Origin: Actinernus sp. WN-2022
Taxonomy: Eukaryota > Cnidaria > Anthozoa > Actiniaria > Actinernidae
DNA length: 64,000 nt
Direction of reading: 5' to 3'
Assembly: GCA_030867875.1 (NCBI GenBank)
Contig: JAOWCC010000577.1
Span: forward strand, 150,652,344-150,716,343
The stretch's first letter is position 1, and every line of letters starts with the position of its first letter. Under the pieces are notes generated by a model. That model searched no databases. It was not told the DNA's origin and saw only the letters and a program-made list of their open reading frames with translations. The position numbers and the translations under genes are program-made. Of this stretch, positions 12,901-25,700 are shown one piece after another.

Positions 12901-15900
12901 ACTTGTGTAACCTAAATTTCAAAGTGGCGCCATTTCTCGACCTTTTAATGGATTTCGCTGCACTATACGGCAATACAACGGCCTCTTCCTGTACTTTCAG
13001 ACTGGCGTGCCAGTTTTGCCCTATTTGGAGTAGAAAATCCGAAAATGTGTTTTTATGTAACCTAACCTTAATCTCTCAAAGTTACTTGTGTACCCTAATA
13101 TCTTCAAAGTGGCGCCATTTCTCGAGCTTTCAATGGATTTCGATGCACTATACGGCAATACAACGTTCTCTTCATGTAGATTGCGTTTAATGGATGGAAG
13201 TTTCCTGTATTTTGAGTAACAATACCAGAAAAAGGCCTTTTTCTAACCTAAGCATAACCTCTAGGTCTCAAATAAAGAAATTATGGGATAGATCTCACAC
13301 AAGTAAATTATGGGATAGAAAGGCCATTAAAGTCTTCAACTGTCATTTGCCGTTTCAAGAAAACGGCAAAAACACGAGTTACTGGCTTTTAAAGCTAAAG
13401 GCACACAAGATCTAGCATGTTTTCACAAAAGGGGGTTTTAGGTTCTAGGGCTCCTTTTGTGGAAACAGCGTAGATCTTGTGTGCCTTTAAGCTTTAAAAG
13501 CCAGTTACTCGTGTTTTTGCCGCTTTCTTGAAAGGGCAAATGACAGTTTACGACTTTTCTGGCCTTTCTTTCCAATAATTGATCTGTAGGTATTTTATGA
13601 GGGTGGTGTGGGGTGGGGAGGAGTAGTTCAAAAAAATTCGCGAAAAACCAACTTTGCCTGACGTATGGCGCAACGATTTGCTTAGTGAAAGATGTACATT
13701 TTCCACTAGGTCTGAGAAAAAAGGTGCATTTTTGGGATCAAAACGTTGAAAAGTGAGTTACTGGCTTTTAAAGCCAACAAGTACGCATTAATTTACTTGT
13801 GTAACCTAAATTTCAAAGTGGCGCCATTTCTCGACCTTTTAATGGATTTCGATGCACTATACGGCAATACAACGGCCTCTTCCTGTACTTTCAGACTGGC
13901 GTGCCAGTTTTGCCCTATTTGGAGTAGAAAATCCGAAAATGTGTTTTTTTGTAACCTAACCTTAATCTCTCAAAGTTACTTGTGTACCCTAATATCTTCA
14001 AAGTGGCGCCATTTCTCGAGCTTTCAATGGATTTCGATGCACTATACGGCAATACAACGTTCTCTTCATGTAGATTGCGTTTAATGGATGGAAGTTTCCT
14101 GTATTTTGAGTAACAATACCAGAAAAAGGCCTTTTTCTAACCTAAGCATAACCTCTAGGTCTCAAATAAAGAAATTATGGGATAGATCTCACACAAGTAA
14201 ATTATGGGATAGAAAGGCCATTAAAGTCTTCAACTGTCATTTGCCGTTTCAAGAAAACGGCAAAAACACGAGTTACTGGCTTTTAAAGCTAAAGGCACAC
14301 AAGATCTAGCATGTTTTCACAAAAGGGGGTTTTAGGTTCTAGGGCTCCTTTTGTGGAAACAGCGTAGATCTTGTGTGCCTTTAAGCTTTAAAAGCCAGTT
14401 ACTCGTGTTTTTGCCGCTTTCTTGAAAGGGCAAATGACAGTTTACGACTTTTCTGGCCTTTCTTTCCAATAATTGATCTGTAGGTATTTTATGAGGGTGG
14501 TGTGGGGTGGGGAGGAGTAGTTCAAAAAAATTCGCGAAAAACCAACTTTGCCTGACGTATGGCGCAACGATTTGCTTAGTGAAAGATGTACATTTTCCAC
14601 TAGGTCTGAGAAAAAAGGTGCATTTTTGGGATCAAAACGTTGAAAAGTGAGTTACTGGCTTTTAAAGCCAACAAGTACGCATTAATTTACTTGTGTAACC
14701 TAAATTTCAAAGTGGCGCCATTTCTCGACCTTTTAATGGATTTCGATGCACTATACGGCAATACAACGGCCTCTTCCTGTACTTTCAGACTGGCGTGCCA
14801 GTTTTGCCCTATTTGGAGTAGAAAATCCGAAAATGTGTTTTTATGTAACCTAACCTTAATCTCTCAAAGTTACTTGTGTACCCTAATATCTTCAAAGTGG
14901 CGCCATTTCTCGAGCTTTCAATGGATTTCGATGCACTATACGGCAATACAACGTTCTCTTCATGTAGATTGCGTTTAATGGATGGAAGTTTCCTGAATTT
15001 TGAGTAACAATACCAGAAAAAGGCCTTTTTCTAACCTAAGCATAACCTCTAGGTCTCAAATAAAGAAATTATGGGATAGATCTCACACAAGTAAATTATG
15101 GGATAGAAAGGCCATTAAAGTCTTCAACTGTCATTTGCCGTTTCAAGAAAACGGCAAAAACACGAGTTACTGGCTTTTAAAGCTAAAGGCACACAAGATC
15201 TAGCATGTTTTCACAAAAGGGGGTTTTAGGTTCTAGGGCTCCTTTTGTGGAAACAGCGTAGATCTTGTGTGCCTTTAAGCTTTAAAAGCCAGTTACTCGT
15301 GTTTTTGCCGCTTTCTTGAAAGGGCAAATGACAGTTTACGACTTTTCTGGCCTTTCTTTCCAATAATTGATCTGTAGGTATTTTATGAGGGTGGTGTGGG
15401 GTGGGGAGGAGTAGTTCAAAAAAATTCGCGAAAAACCAACTTTGCCTGACGTATGGCGCAACGATTTGCTTAGTGAAAGATGTACATTTTCCACTAGGTC
15501 TGAGAAAAAAGGTGCATTTTTGGGATCAAAACGTTGAAAAGTGAGTTACTGGCTTTTAAAGCCAACAAGTACGCATTAATTTACTTGTGTAACCTAAATT
15601 TCAAAGTGGCGCCATTTCTCGACCTTTTAATGGATTTCGATGCACTATACGGCAATACAACGGCCTCTTCCTGTACTTTCAGACTGGCGTGCCAGTTTTG
15701 CCCTATTTGGAGTAGAAAATCCGAAAATGTGTTTTTTTGTAACCTAACCTTAATCTCTCAAAGTTACTTGTGTACCCTAATATCTTCAAAGTGGCGCCAT
15801 TTCTCGAGCTTTCAATGGATTTCGATGCACTATACGGCAATACAACGTTCTCTTCATGTAGATTGCGTTTAATGGATGGAAGTTTCCTGTATTTTGAGTA

Positions 15901-18900
15901 ACAATACCAGAAAAAGGCCTTTTTCTAACCTAAGCATAACCTCTAGGTCTCAAATAAAGAAATTATGGGATAGATCTCACACAAGTAAATTATGGGATAG
16001 AAAGGCCATTAAAGTCTTCAACTGTCATTTGCCGTTTCAAGAAAACGGCAAAAACACGAGTTACTGGCTTTTAAAGCTAAAGGCACACAAGATCTAGCAT
16101 GTTTTCACAAAAGGGGGTTTTAGGTTCTAGGGCTCCTTTTGTGGAAACAGCGTAGATCTTGTGTGCCTTTAAGCTTTAAAAGCCAGTTACTCGTGTTTTT
16201 GCCGCTTTCTTGAAAGGGCAAATGACAGTTTACGACTTTTCTGGCCTTTCTTTCCAATAATTGATCTGTAGGTATTTTATGAGGGTGGTGTGGGGTGGGG
16301 AGGAGTAGTTCAAAAAAATTCGCGAAAAACCAACTTTGCCTGACGTATGGCGCAACGATTTGCTTAGTGAAAGATGTACATTTTCCACTAGGTCTGAGAA
16401 AAAAGGTGCATTTTTGGGATCAAAACGTTGAAAAGTGAGTTACTGGCTTTTAAAGCCAACAAGTACGCATTAATTTACTTGTGTAACCTAAATTTCAAAG
16501 TGGCGCCATTTCTCGACCTTTTAATGGATTTCGATGCACTATACGGCAATACAACGGCCTCTTCCTGTACTTTCAGACTGGCGTGCCAGTTTTGCCCTAT
16601 TTGGAGTAGAAAATCCGAAAATGTGTTTTTATGTAACCTAACCTTAATCTCTCAAAGTTACTTGTGTACCCTAATATCTTCAAAGTGGCGCCATTTCTCG
16701 AGCTTTCAATGGATTTCGATGCACTATACGGCAATACAACGTTCTCTTCATGTAGATTGCGTTTAATGGATGGAAGTTTCCTGAATTTTGAGTAACAATA
16801 CCAGAAAAAGGCCTTTTTCTAACCTAAGCATAACCTCTAGGTCTCAAATAAAGAAATTATGGGATAGATCTCACACAAGTAAATTATGGGATAGAAAGGC
16901 CATTAAAGTCTTCAACTGTCATTTGCCGTTTCAAGAAAACGGCAAAAACACGAGTTACTGGCTTTTAAAGCTAAAGGCACACAAGATCTAGCATGTTTTC
17001 ACAAAAGGGGGTTTTAGGTTCTAGGGCTCCTTTTGTGGAAACAGCGTAGATCTTGTGTGCCTTTAAGCTTTAAAAGCCAGTTACTCGTGTTTTTGCCGCT
17101 TTCTTGAAAGGGCAAATGACAGTTTACGACTTTTCTGGCCTTTCTTTCCAATAATTGATCTGTAGGTATTTTATGAGGGTGGTGTGGGGTGGGGAGGAGT
17201 AGTTCAAAAAAATTCGCGAAAAACCAACTTTGCCTGACGTATGGCGCAACGATTTGCTTAGTGAAAGATGTACATTTTCCACTAGGTCTGAGAAAAAAGG
17301 TGCATTTTTGGGATCAAAACGTTGAAAAGTGAGTTACTGGCTTTTAAAGCCAACAAGTACGCATTAATTTACTTGTGTAACCTAAATTTCAAAGTGGCGC
17401 CATTTCTCGACCTTTTAATGGATTTCGATGCACTATACGGCAATACAACGGCCTCTTCCTGTACTTTCAGACTGGCGTGCCAGTTTTGCCCTATTTGGAG
17501 TAGAAAATCCGAAAATGTGTTTTTTTGTAACCTAACCTTAATCTCTCAAAGTTACTTGTGTACCCTAATATCTTCAAAGTGGCGCCATTTCTCGAGCTTT
17601 CAATGGATTTCGATGCACTATACGGCAATACAACGTTCTCTTCATGTAGATTGCGTTTAATGGATGGAAGTTTCCTGTATTTTGAGTAACAATACCAGAA
17701 AAAGGCCTTTTTCTAACCTAAGCATAACCTCTAGGTCTCAAATAAAGAAATTATGGGATAGATCTCACACAAGTAAATTATGGGATAGAAAGGCCATTAA
17801 AGTCTTCAACTGTCATTTGCCGTTTCAAGAAAACGGCAAAAACACGAGTTACTGGCTTTTAAAGCTAAAGGCACACAAGATCTAGCATGTTTTCACAAAA
17901 GGGGGTTTTAGGTTCTAGGGCTCCTTTTGTGGAAACAGCGTAGATCTTGTGTGCCTTTAAGCTTTAAAAGCCAGTTACTCGTGTTTTTGCCGCTTTCTTG
18001 AAAGGGCAAATGACAGTTTACGACTTTTCTGGCCTTTCTTTCCAATAATTGATCTGTAGGTATTTTATGAGGGTGGTGTGGGGTGGGGAGGAGTAGTTCA
18101 AAAAAATTCGCGAAAAACCAACTTTGCCTGACGTATGGCGCAACGATTTGCTTAGTGAAAGATGTACATTTTCCACTAGGTCTGAGAAAAAAGGTGCATT
18201 TTTGGGATCAAAACGTTGAAAAGTGAGTTACTGGCTTTTAAAGCCAACAAGTACGCATTAATTTACTTGTGTAACCTAAATTTCAAAGTGGCGCCATTTC
18301 TCGACCTTTTAATGGATTTCGATGCACTATACGGCAATACAACGGCCTCTTCCTGTACTTTCAGACTGGCGTGCCAGTTTTGCCCTATTTGGAGTAGAAA
18401 ATCCGAAAATGTGTTTTTATGTAACCTAACCTTAATCTCTCAAAGTTACTTGTGTACCCTAATATCTTCAAAGTGGCGCCATTTCTCGAGCTTTCAATGG
18501 ATTTCGATGCACTATACGGCAATACAACGTTCTCTTCATGTAGATTGCGTTTAATGGATGGAAGTTTCCTGAATTTTGAGTAACAATACCAGAAAAAGGC
18601 CTTTTTCTAACCTAAGCATAACCTCTAGGTCTCAAATAAAGAAATTATGGGATAGATCTCACACAAGTAAATTATGGGATAGAAAGGCCATTAAAGTCTT
18701 CAACTGTCATTTGCCGTTTCAAGAAAACGGCAAAAACACGAGTTACTGGCTTTTAAAGCTAAAGGCACACAAGATCTAGCATGTTTTCACAAAAGGGGGT
18801 TTTAGGTTCTAGGGCTCCTTTTGTGGAAACAGCGTAGATCTTGTGTGCCTTTAAGCTTTAAAAGCCAGTTACTCGTGTTTTTGCCGCTTTCTTGAAAGGG

Positions 18901-19729
18901 CAAATGACAGTTTACGACTTTTCTGGCCTTTCTTTCCAATAATTGATCTGTAGGTATTTTATGAGGGTGGTGTGGGGTGGGGAGGAGTAGTTCAAAAAAA
19001 TTCGCGAAAAACCAACTTTGCCTGACGTATGGCGCAACGATTTGCTTAGTGAAAGATGTACATTTTCCACTAGGTCTGAGAAAAAAGGTGCATTTTTGGG
19101 ATCAAAACGTTGAAAAGTGAGTTACTGGCTTTTAAAGCCAACAAGTACGCATTAATTTACTTGTGTAACCTAAATTTCAAAGTGGCGCCATTTCTCGACC
19201 TTTTAATGGATTTCGATGCACTATACGGCAATACAACGGCCTCTTCCTGTACTTTCAGACTGGCGTGCCAGTTTTGCCCTATTTGGAGTAGAAAATCCGA
19301 AAATGTGTTTTTTTGTAACCTAACCTTAATCTCTCAAAGTTACTTGTGTACCCTAATATCTTCAAAGTGGCGCCATTTCTCGAGCTTTCAATGGATTTCG
19401 ATGCACTATACGGCAATACAACGTTCTCTTCATGTAGATTGCGTTTAATGGATGGAAGTTTCCTGTATTTTGAGTAACAATACCAGAAAAAGGCCTTTTT
19501 CTAACCTAAGCATAACCTCTAGGTCTCAAATAAAGAAATTATGGGATAGATCTCACACAAGTAAATTATGGGATAGAAAGGCCATTAAAGTCTTCAACTG
19601 TCATTTGCCGTTTCAAGAAAACGGCAAAAACACGAGTTACTGGCTTTTAAAGCTAAAGGCACACAAGATCTAGCATGTTTTCACAAAAGGGGGTTTTAGG
19701 TTCTAGGGCTCCTTTTGTGGAAACAGCGT

Positions 19730-19789
<60 letters not shown>

Positions 19790-22700
19790 CCTTAAAGACC
19801 TCATGCAAATGGTGCAGTATGTTATGTTTAAAAAAAGGGGAATCAACCCAGCGACTATACAAAGATGTATCTGAAATAAATAAGTTCTGCTATTTTATTG
19901 TTCTACATGTATGTGCCACGTCTATGAAGAGAAAATTAGTTTACAAGTTTGATTCTTCGCTGATAAATCTTGATTGTGTGGTGGCTCAATTCATGATCAG
20001 TGCAATTTTCCCCATATCGTACGTCACACATACAAAGGAAGAACAGTCACACCTCCAGTAAAAAGAAAACACAATGGTCTGCAATTAGAAGCTGTTAGCC
20101 CAGCTTTTCAATGTCAGAATGGCAAAACTGATTTATTTCCCATTGCAAATTACAATACTTGAGCTGTGTGTACATAGCAGAGGTTGTGAGGAAGGTTATC
20201 AGATTTTCTATTCATAGATGTACAAAAGGACCTTCATGCAAAAGGACTTAGACGTGAGGTTGCGCAGAATCGTGCAAAGTGGCGATCTGCAATTACATGA
20301 ACAGTCTAACCCATGCTTGCATGGATTAATTATGGACTTTAAAATGATGATGATGAATACAGAATTTAAATAAAAGACATGTAACATATTATATCACAAC
20401 TAAATTTATTTTGAATACATCTTTGCATAGACGTTGGGTTGATTTAGGATTCAGTTCCTCTTTAACACTCCGAGATCTACTGATTGAAAGTTGACACCAA
20501 ACAACTGGAAATGCTGTTTCTTTTGCAGGGAACTTGCTTTCTTCTTCCCTGATTTTGTTGCACCAACAGTAAAGAACAAGAGGAAGAAGAGACGTCTGCA
20601 GAGAACTCTTGCTCTCATCAGGCCAGATGCTCTCAGAACAAAAAAAGGTAATAATTTATATATAATAACTTTAATGTCTCTGCAGGATATTACACAAATA
20701 AATTGTGATAGAGCAGTTTTAGATTGTCAGCGTCGAAAGTAGTTTGGTGAGTGCTTTGGTTTTGTGTTTGCTTCTAAGCTTTTCTATTGGCTAGCTGTGA
20801 GAAATGTTTTGTAATTATCAGCCAATCAAATTCTAAACTAAAACCAAATGCAATCACGGCAACTGAGTTTTATTGATTGCATTTACTTTTCCTCATAGTT
20901 GGTTCAAGTAAAACCAATTGTGAATTACTTCAGTTCGTGATTGGCTCATTGCATGTACATGTGTCATGTACTTTGGTTTTAGGACACTCATCAAAAACTG
21001 CTCTTGGCTTAAACAAGAGTTATTGCATTTGCTTTTTCTTGTTATTGGTTCAAGTAAAACCTGCAATCATTGTGGTTTTACTTGCTCCTGTGATTGGCTC
21101 TGTAATTACTAATTAATGGTTTTGGTATTACGACACTCAGTTGAAAACTGTTCTATACAATGACCTGTTCTGACTTTTGATTTTTTTAAACATTTCTTTT
21201 GTTTTTAAATGTTGCTAGTCATGCATGTAGCATTCAGATAAAATATCTTTATATATTAAGATTTTATTATTTTCATAATTTACTAGACTCAATCATTGAA
21301 AAGATCAAGGAAGCAGGCTTTGAAATTGCAATGTCAAAGGAGATGCAGCTTTCCCGTGAGCATGCTGAAGACCTCTATGCTGAACACAAGGATCAAGAGT
21401 TCTTCGAAACACTTGTGACAAACATGATCAGGTCAGATTTAGATACTTATTCATGACTGCCATTACAAGTACCCCTACTACTCTTCCCAGTAAAATGTTT
21501 CACCCCACATTTTTTTATGGCAATCAACTGACAGCAGTTCAAAACAAACCATGTGATTTGAATTGTTTGTACCATGTGATCACTGTTTGGTATACTGCTG
21601 GGTAAAATTTGGTAGACAATAACCTGGCGGCTCATTGTAGACAGTAGAATGACACATTGTAGACAGGTTTTACATATATCAAAACCACAGAAGGATGCTG
21701 CAACCTTGAAGATTTCAAAACACCTGAAGTTTATTATAAAGTTTAATGTAGAACAGTGCAATCTTGAGATTGTAAAATATTTGAGCTGAATTCAAAGGAT
21801 TTTCCACATTTGTAGGTTCTGCCTGATTTGATTGCTGTAACTGTTCCATGTTAAAAGTTAAATGCGGTTCTTCAAAATAATATGTTTAGTAATAAACTCC
21901 AGAACTTGAAGAAAAGTGAGAAGCAAAATCGAAGGGCTGTATGCAAAAAGAGCGTAAGTGTCTGCTGATGACATTCTAAATTCTCCTTCAATTTCTTTGT
22001 TTTCTAAGGAAGAATGTAGAACATGATCAAGAGTCTGACTTACCCCCTTTTTGCACTCAGCCCTTCAATTTTCCCAGCGATTTATAGACTTTGAAATCAG
22101 CAAGGCAGTTGGTTTGCAGTTTTCAAATGTCAAACTTGTCTACAACGGCCATTGTTGCTACTGCCAAAAATATATACCCAATGGTATGCCAAACAGTGAT
22201 CATGTGGTTGAATCACATGGTTTGTTTTTAACTGCCATAGTTGCTATATAAAAACATGTATAGCCAGGTGTTGCACTTTACTGGGAAGAGTATACATACA
22301 ATGTAGTAGCACTTACCTGGAAGACTCCATCACTGGCCTGGCTTCTCTATGTTTATGACTAGTGTATTTTGTTTACAGTGGTCCCATGATGGCTCTGTGT
22401 CTTGCCAGAGAGGAAGCTGTAGAAGGCTGGAGAGAAATGCTTGGACCCAAGGATGTCCAAGTAGCAAACGAGGAAGCTCCAGAAAGGTAAATAAAAACAG
22501 TTGTGCTATTAAAATGAGTACAACAGGAACAAGGGAATTAAAGTATATGAAAATTTAAAACTTTTTATGGTCTGATTAATGAAACTACAACAAGCAGTAT
22601 ATTAAGTATTAATGAGTAACACCTTTATTCAGACTGTATGTCCCAATTATGCTTTCTACATTACTTTGTAAATAAAATCAATCATTATTTTGATAAACAT

Positions 22701-25700
22701 ATCATTATGCTATATTTTTGTACCTTTTAGGGTCAAAATCATAATGGCTTTTAAAACATTTACTCTGCTTATTCAAACAATTTGCCTATACGTACCCAGC
22801 CCCCGTTGTTCAAAGATTGGATAACACTATCTACCGGATAAGTACATGTGTATTAACCAAACTAGCTTATTTTATATATGATGGGATTTATCTGATGGAT
22901 AATGTAATCCATTTGAATAACCGGACCCTGGTAATTAACATTAATTTTATTCAGTGTTGATCAGCACCGTTGTCATTTTGATACCCAAGTTCCCCTCTGA
23001 CAAATGTCCCAGCAATAGTAGAAAAAAAGTGCCTTGCTTTGTCAAATACAAGCTGCAGACTGTTTATTTGAAGCATTCCTTGAATTTTTGGGCATTATAT
23101 TTTTTTCTTTGGAGTTTCTGGTGTCAAATAATAACAAAATTTGGGTGGAGTTACATCTAGCATCTAGGAAAAAATACATGCAATACAACAGTTAAAGATA
23201 TGGTTTGACTGCTTGGCACATATTTCATTGCTTTAATTAATGCCTGCAGCATGATGTACATGTACCATTTCAATACTGAAACAATTAAATACACATTTAC
23301 TGCCCATGCACTTTAAATATCACATAATTATAGCTATTAACATGCATGTGTGCACATACTAATAAATATGAGACAGCTAAGTATATATATTCATATAATA
23401 ATATAGTTATGTAATGTAAATAGAAAACGAAGGCTTTCTAGTCTCCAAAATTCTTCCCCTTTGAACCCTGAATTATGCACTATAATACCAATATTGTGGT
23501 AATCATTATATGAAAAAATACTAATAAAGTGTATAACATATAACTAGTACATGTAGTTCCTTTGAAAACGAGTGTAGCTCTAGTATGTTGGATGGTAATA
23601 TAAACACTGGTATAATCATCTAAGAGTTGATTAGGTATGCTAACTGCCATTGAAAGCAAGTAGCAGTTGAAGGGGTGTGTGCAACAAGGATGTATTAGTG
23701 ACTCCTGACCGCATTCTAAATTCTCACTTAGTTCTAAATTCTCACTTAGAAAACAAAGAATTTGAAGGAGAATTTAGAATGTGATCAGGAGTCACTTATG
23801 CCCTTGTTGCACACAGCCCTTCAGTTGATGTTTTGAGTGCTAGGCCTTCGTCAGAGCAAACAAGACTCTTCTGACAATAAACATGGTTCAAGATGGCTAA
23901 CGATGGCTTGACATGGTTCAATATGGGTCTGCTTAGCTTAGAGCTACAAGTTAAAGGGGCTTAAAAAATGTCATGTTACTGCGCATATGTATCGAGTAAT
24001 CGCTCGTTTATTTTAGTGGCTATTAATTGGATACAAACAGTTAAACTTCCCTCCCTCAATGCTTGATTGAAAGGATTTTCAATGTTTTCCCTGGAGACTG
24101 TTTATATACACTGTTTGTTAGTCATTTTGCTTTCATTTTAAGCATCCCACATGGCCGAGAGGTTCATTAGTTCATATCAAAATCGGTGGAAATACATGTA
24201 GCTCTTTCCGGTGTCACAGCGATTTCGCCCCCCCCAGTGAATTCGCCCCCCCGGGGCGAGATCGCTAGTGAATTCGCCCCCCTTCAGTGAATTCGCCCCC
24301 CCTAGGGGGGCGAAATCGCTAGTGAATTGTACTCGTAATTCTTATTGAAATCGCCCCGCCTCAGAAAATAGAGGCAGTAGATGTCAACGCACTGAATAAA
24401 AAGTGTTTTCTTTTATAAATCTAAAGCATTTTTTACATAAAATGAAGTGTAAGACCCCTACTACTACTGACTACAAAAATACGCGAGTCGGTAACACTCC
24501 TTTTCTTCGGAAAGTCATTTCAAATTCTTCCCGGATTTCAATTAATTGTACTGCTAGAACTGTACTGCAAAACTTACCGCCGTTTTATCTTCTCATTAGT
24601 TAATAAGCTGTTTATCCAGAAAGGTTTTCCTAGTTAGAATTGATCTAATTACCGAATTAACAAGCGCCGTTAGCTCAATTGAAATAGAACAAAGCACGCG
24701 AGTCGGTAACGCTCCTTTTCTTCGGAAAGTCATTTCAAATTCTTCCCGGATTTGAATTAATTGTACTGCTAGAACTGTACTGCAAAACTTACCGCCGTTT
24801 TATCTTCTCATTAGTTAATAAGCTGTTTATCCAGAAAGGTTTTCCTAGTTAGAACTGATCGAATTACCGAATTAACAAGCGCCGTTAGCTCAATTGAAAT
24901 AGAACAAAGCACGCGAGTCGGTAACGCTCCTTCAAAGTTCTTTCAAAATATATGGATCGACGCAAGCATTAACGGGTTATCAAAATCTGACATAGCACGA
25001 TAATTACGACAACTTCATTATGGTTTTCATGCATGAAAAAATCATCAGACTATTTGGCAATTGTTTCCAAATATGAGTCCACTCGCTACAAGCTAAAGTA
25101 AGTTTTAATTTAGATCCTAATTAGTTCATTGCTGCTTGTTTATTCAGGACGTTTTCACGCGAGTCGGTAACACTTTTCAAAGTAGGCGGATTTAGGGGTT
25201 GTCAAAACCTTTAAGTGTCCACATACTACATCATCTACATGTTGGCTTCAGGCAAGAAATACTAACAACTAATCATTCGAAGATTGACGAAGATTGCAGA
25301 ATCCTTGTTGCACTGCTCGCTAGAATGAAAAGTGCAGCGTTTACCGTAGCTTTACGTTTACCGTAACGAATTTTGTTGAAGAAGAGTGAAGCGTGATATT
25401 CTCCACGTCCAATACATTACAGTAGTAATAATAAGGAAAACATGTATTCATAACCTTTTAAAAGGTTGAAGGGAGGGGGGGCGAAATCGCTAGAGGGGGG
25501 CGAGGAAGGGGGGGCGAATTCACTAGCGATTTCGCCCCCCGGGGGGCGAATTCACGGGGGGGCGAAATCGCTGGTACACCGGCCCGGAAAAACGAATGTA
25601 AAGTCTTACCGTGACACAGCCCCTTTAAGTAACTTATAGCTCTAAAAAACCAACTCATGTTGTGCCTTATCTAGCCATCGTTGCCATGTTGAACCATGTT

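Noticed and set aside
11958..19673. Repeated 112- and 73-codon open frames in the satellite as a tandem gene family
   Set aside because: They recur only because the 894-bp unit recurs, have no recognisable motif, start in odd contexts and lie in an intron.
24050..24210. Similarity of this stretch to 44640-44830
   Set aside because: Word order is alike (CATCCCACATG, TTCATATCAAAATCG) but too diverged by eye to define a family or borders.
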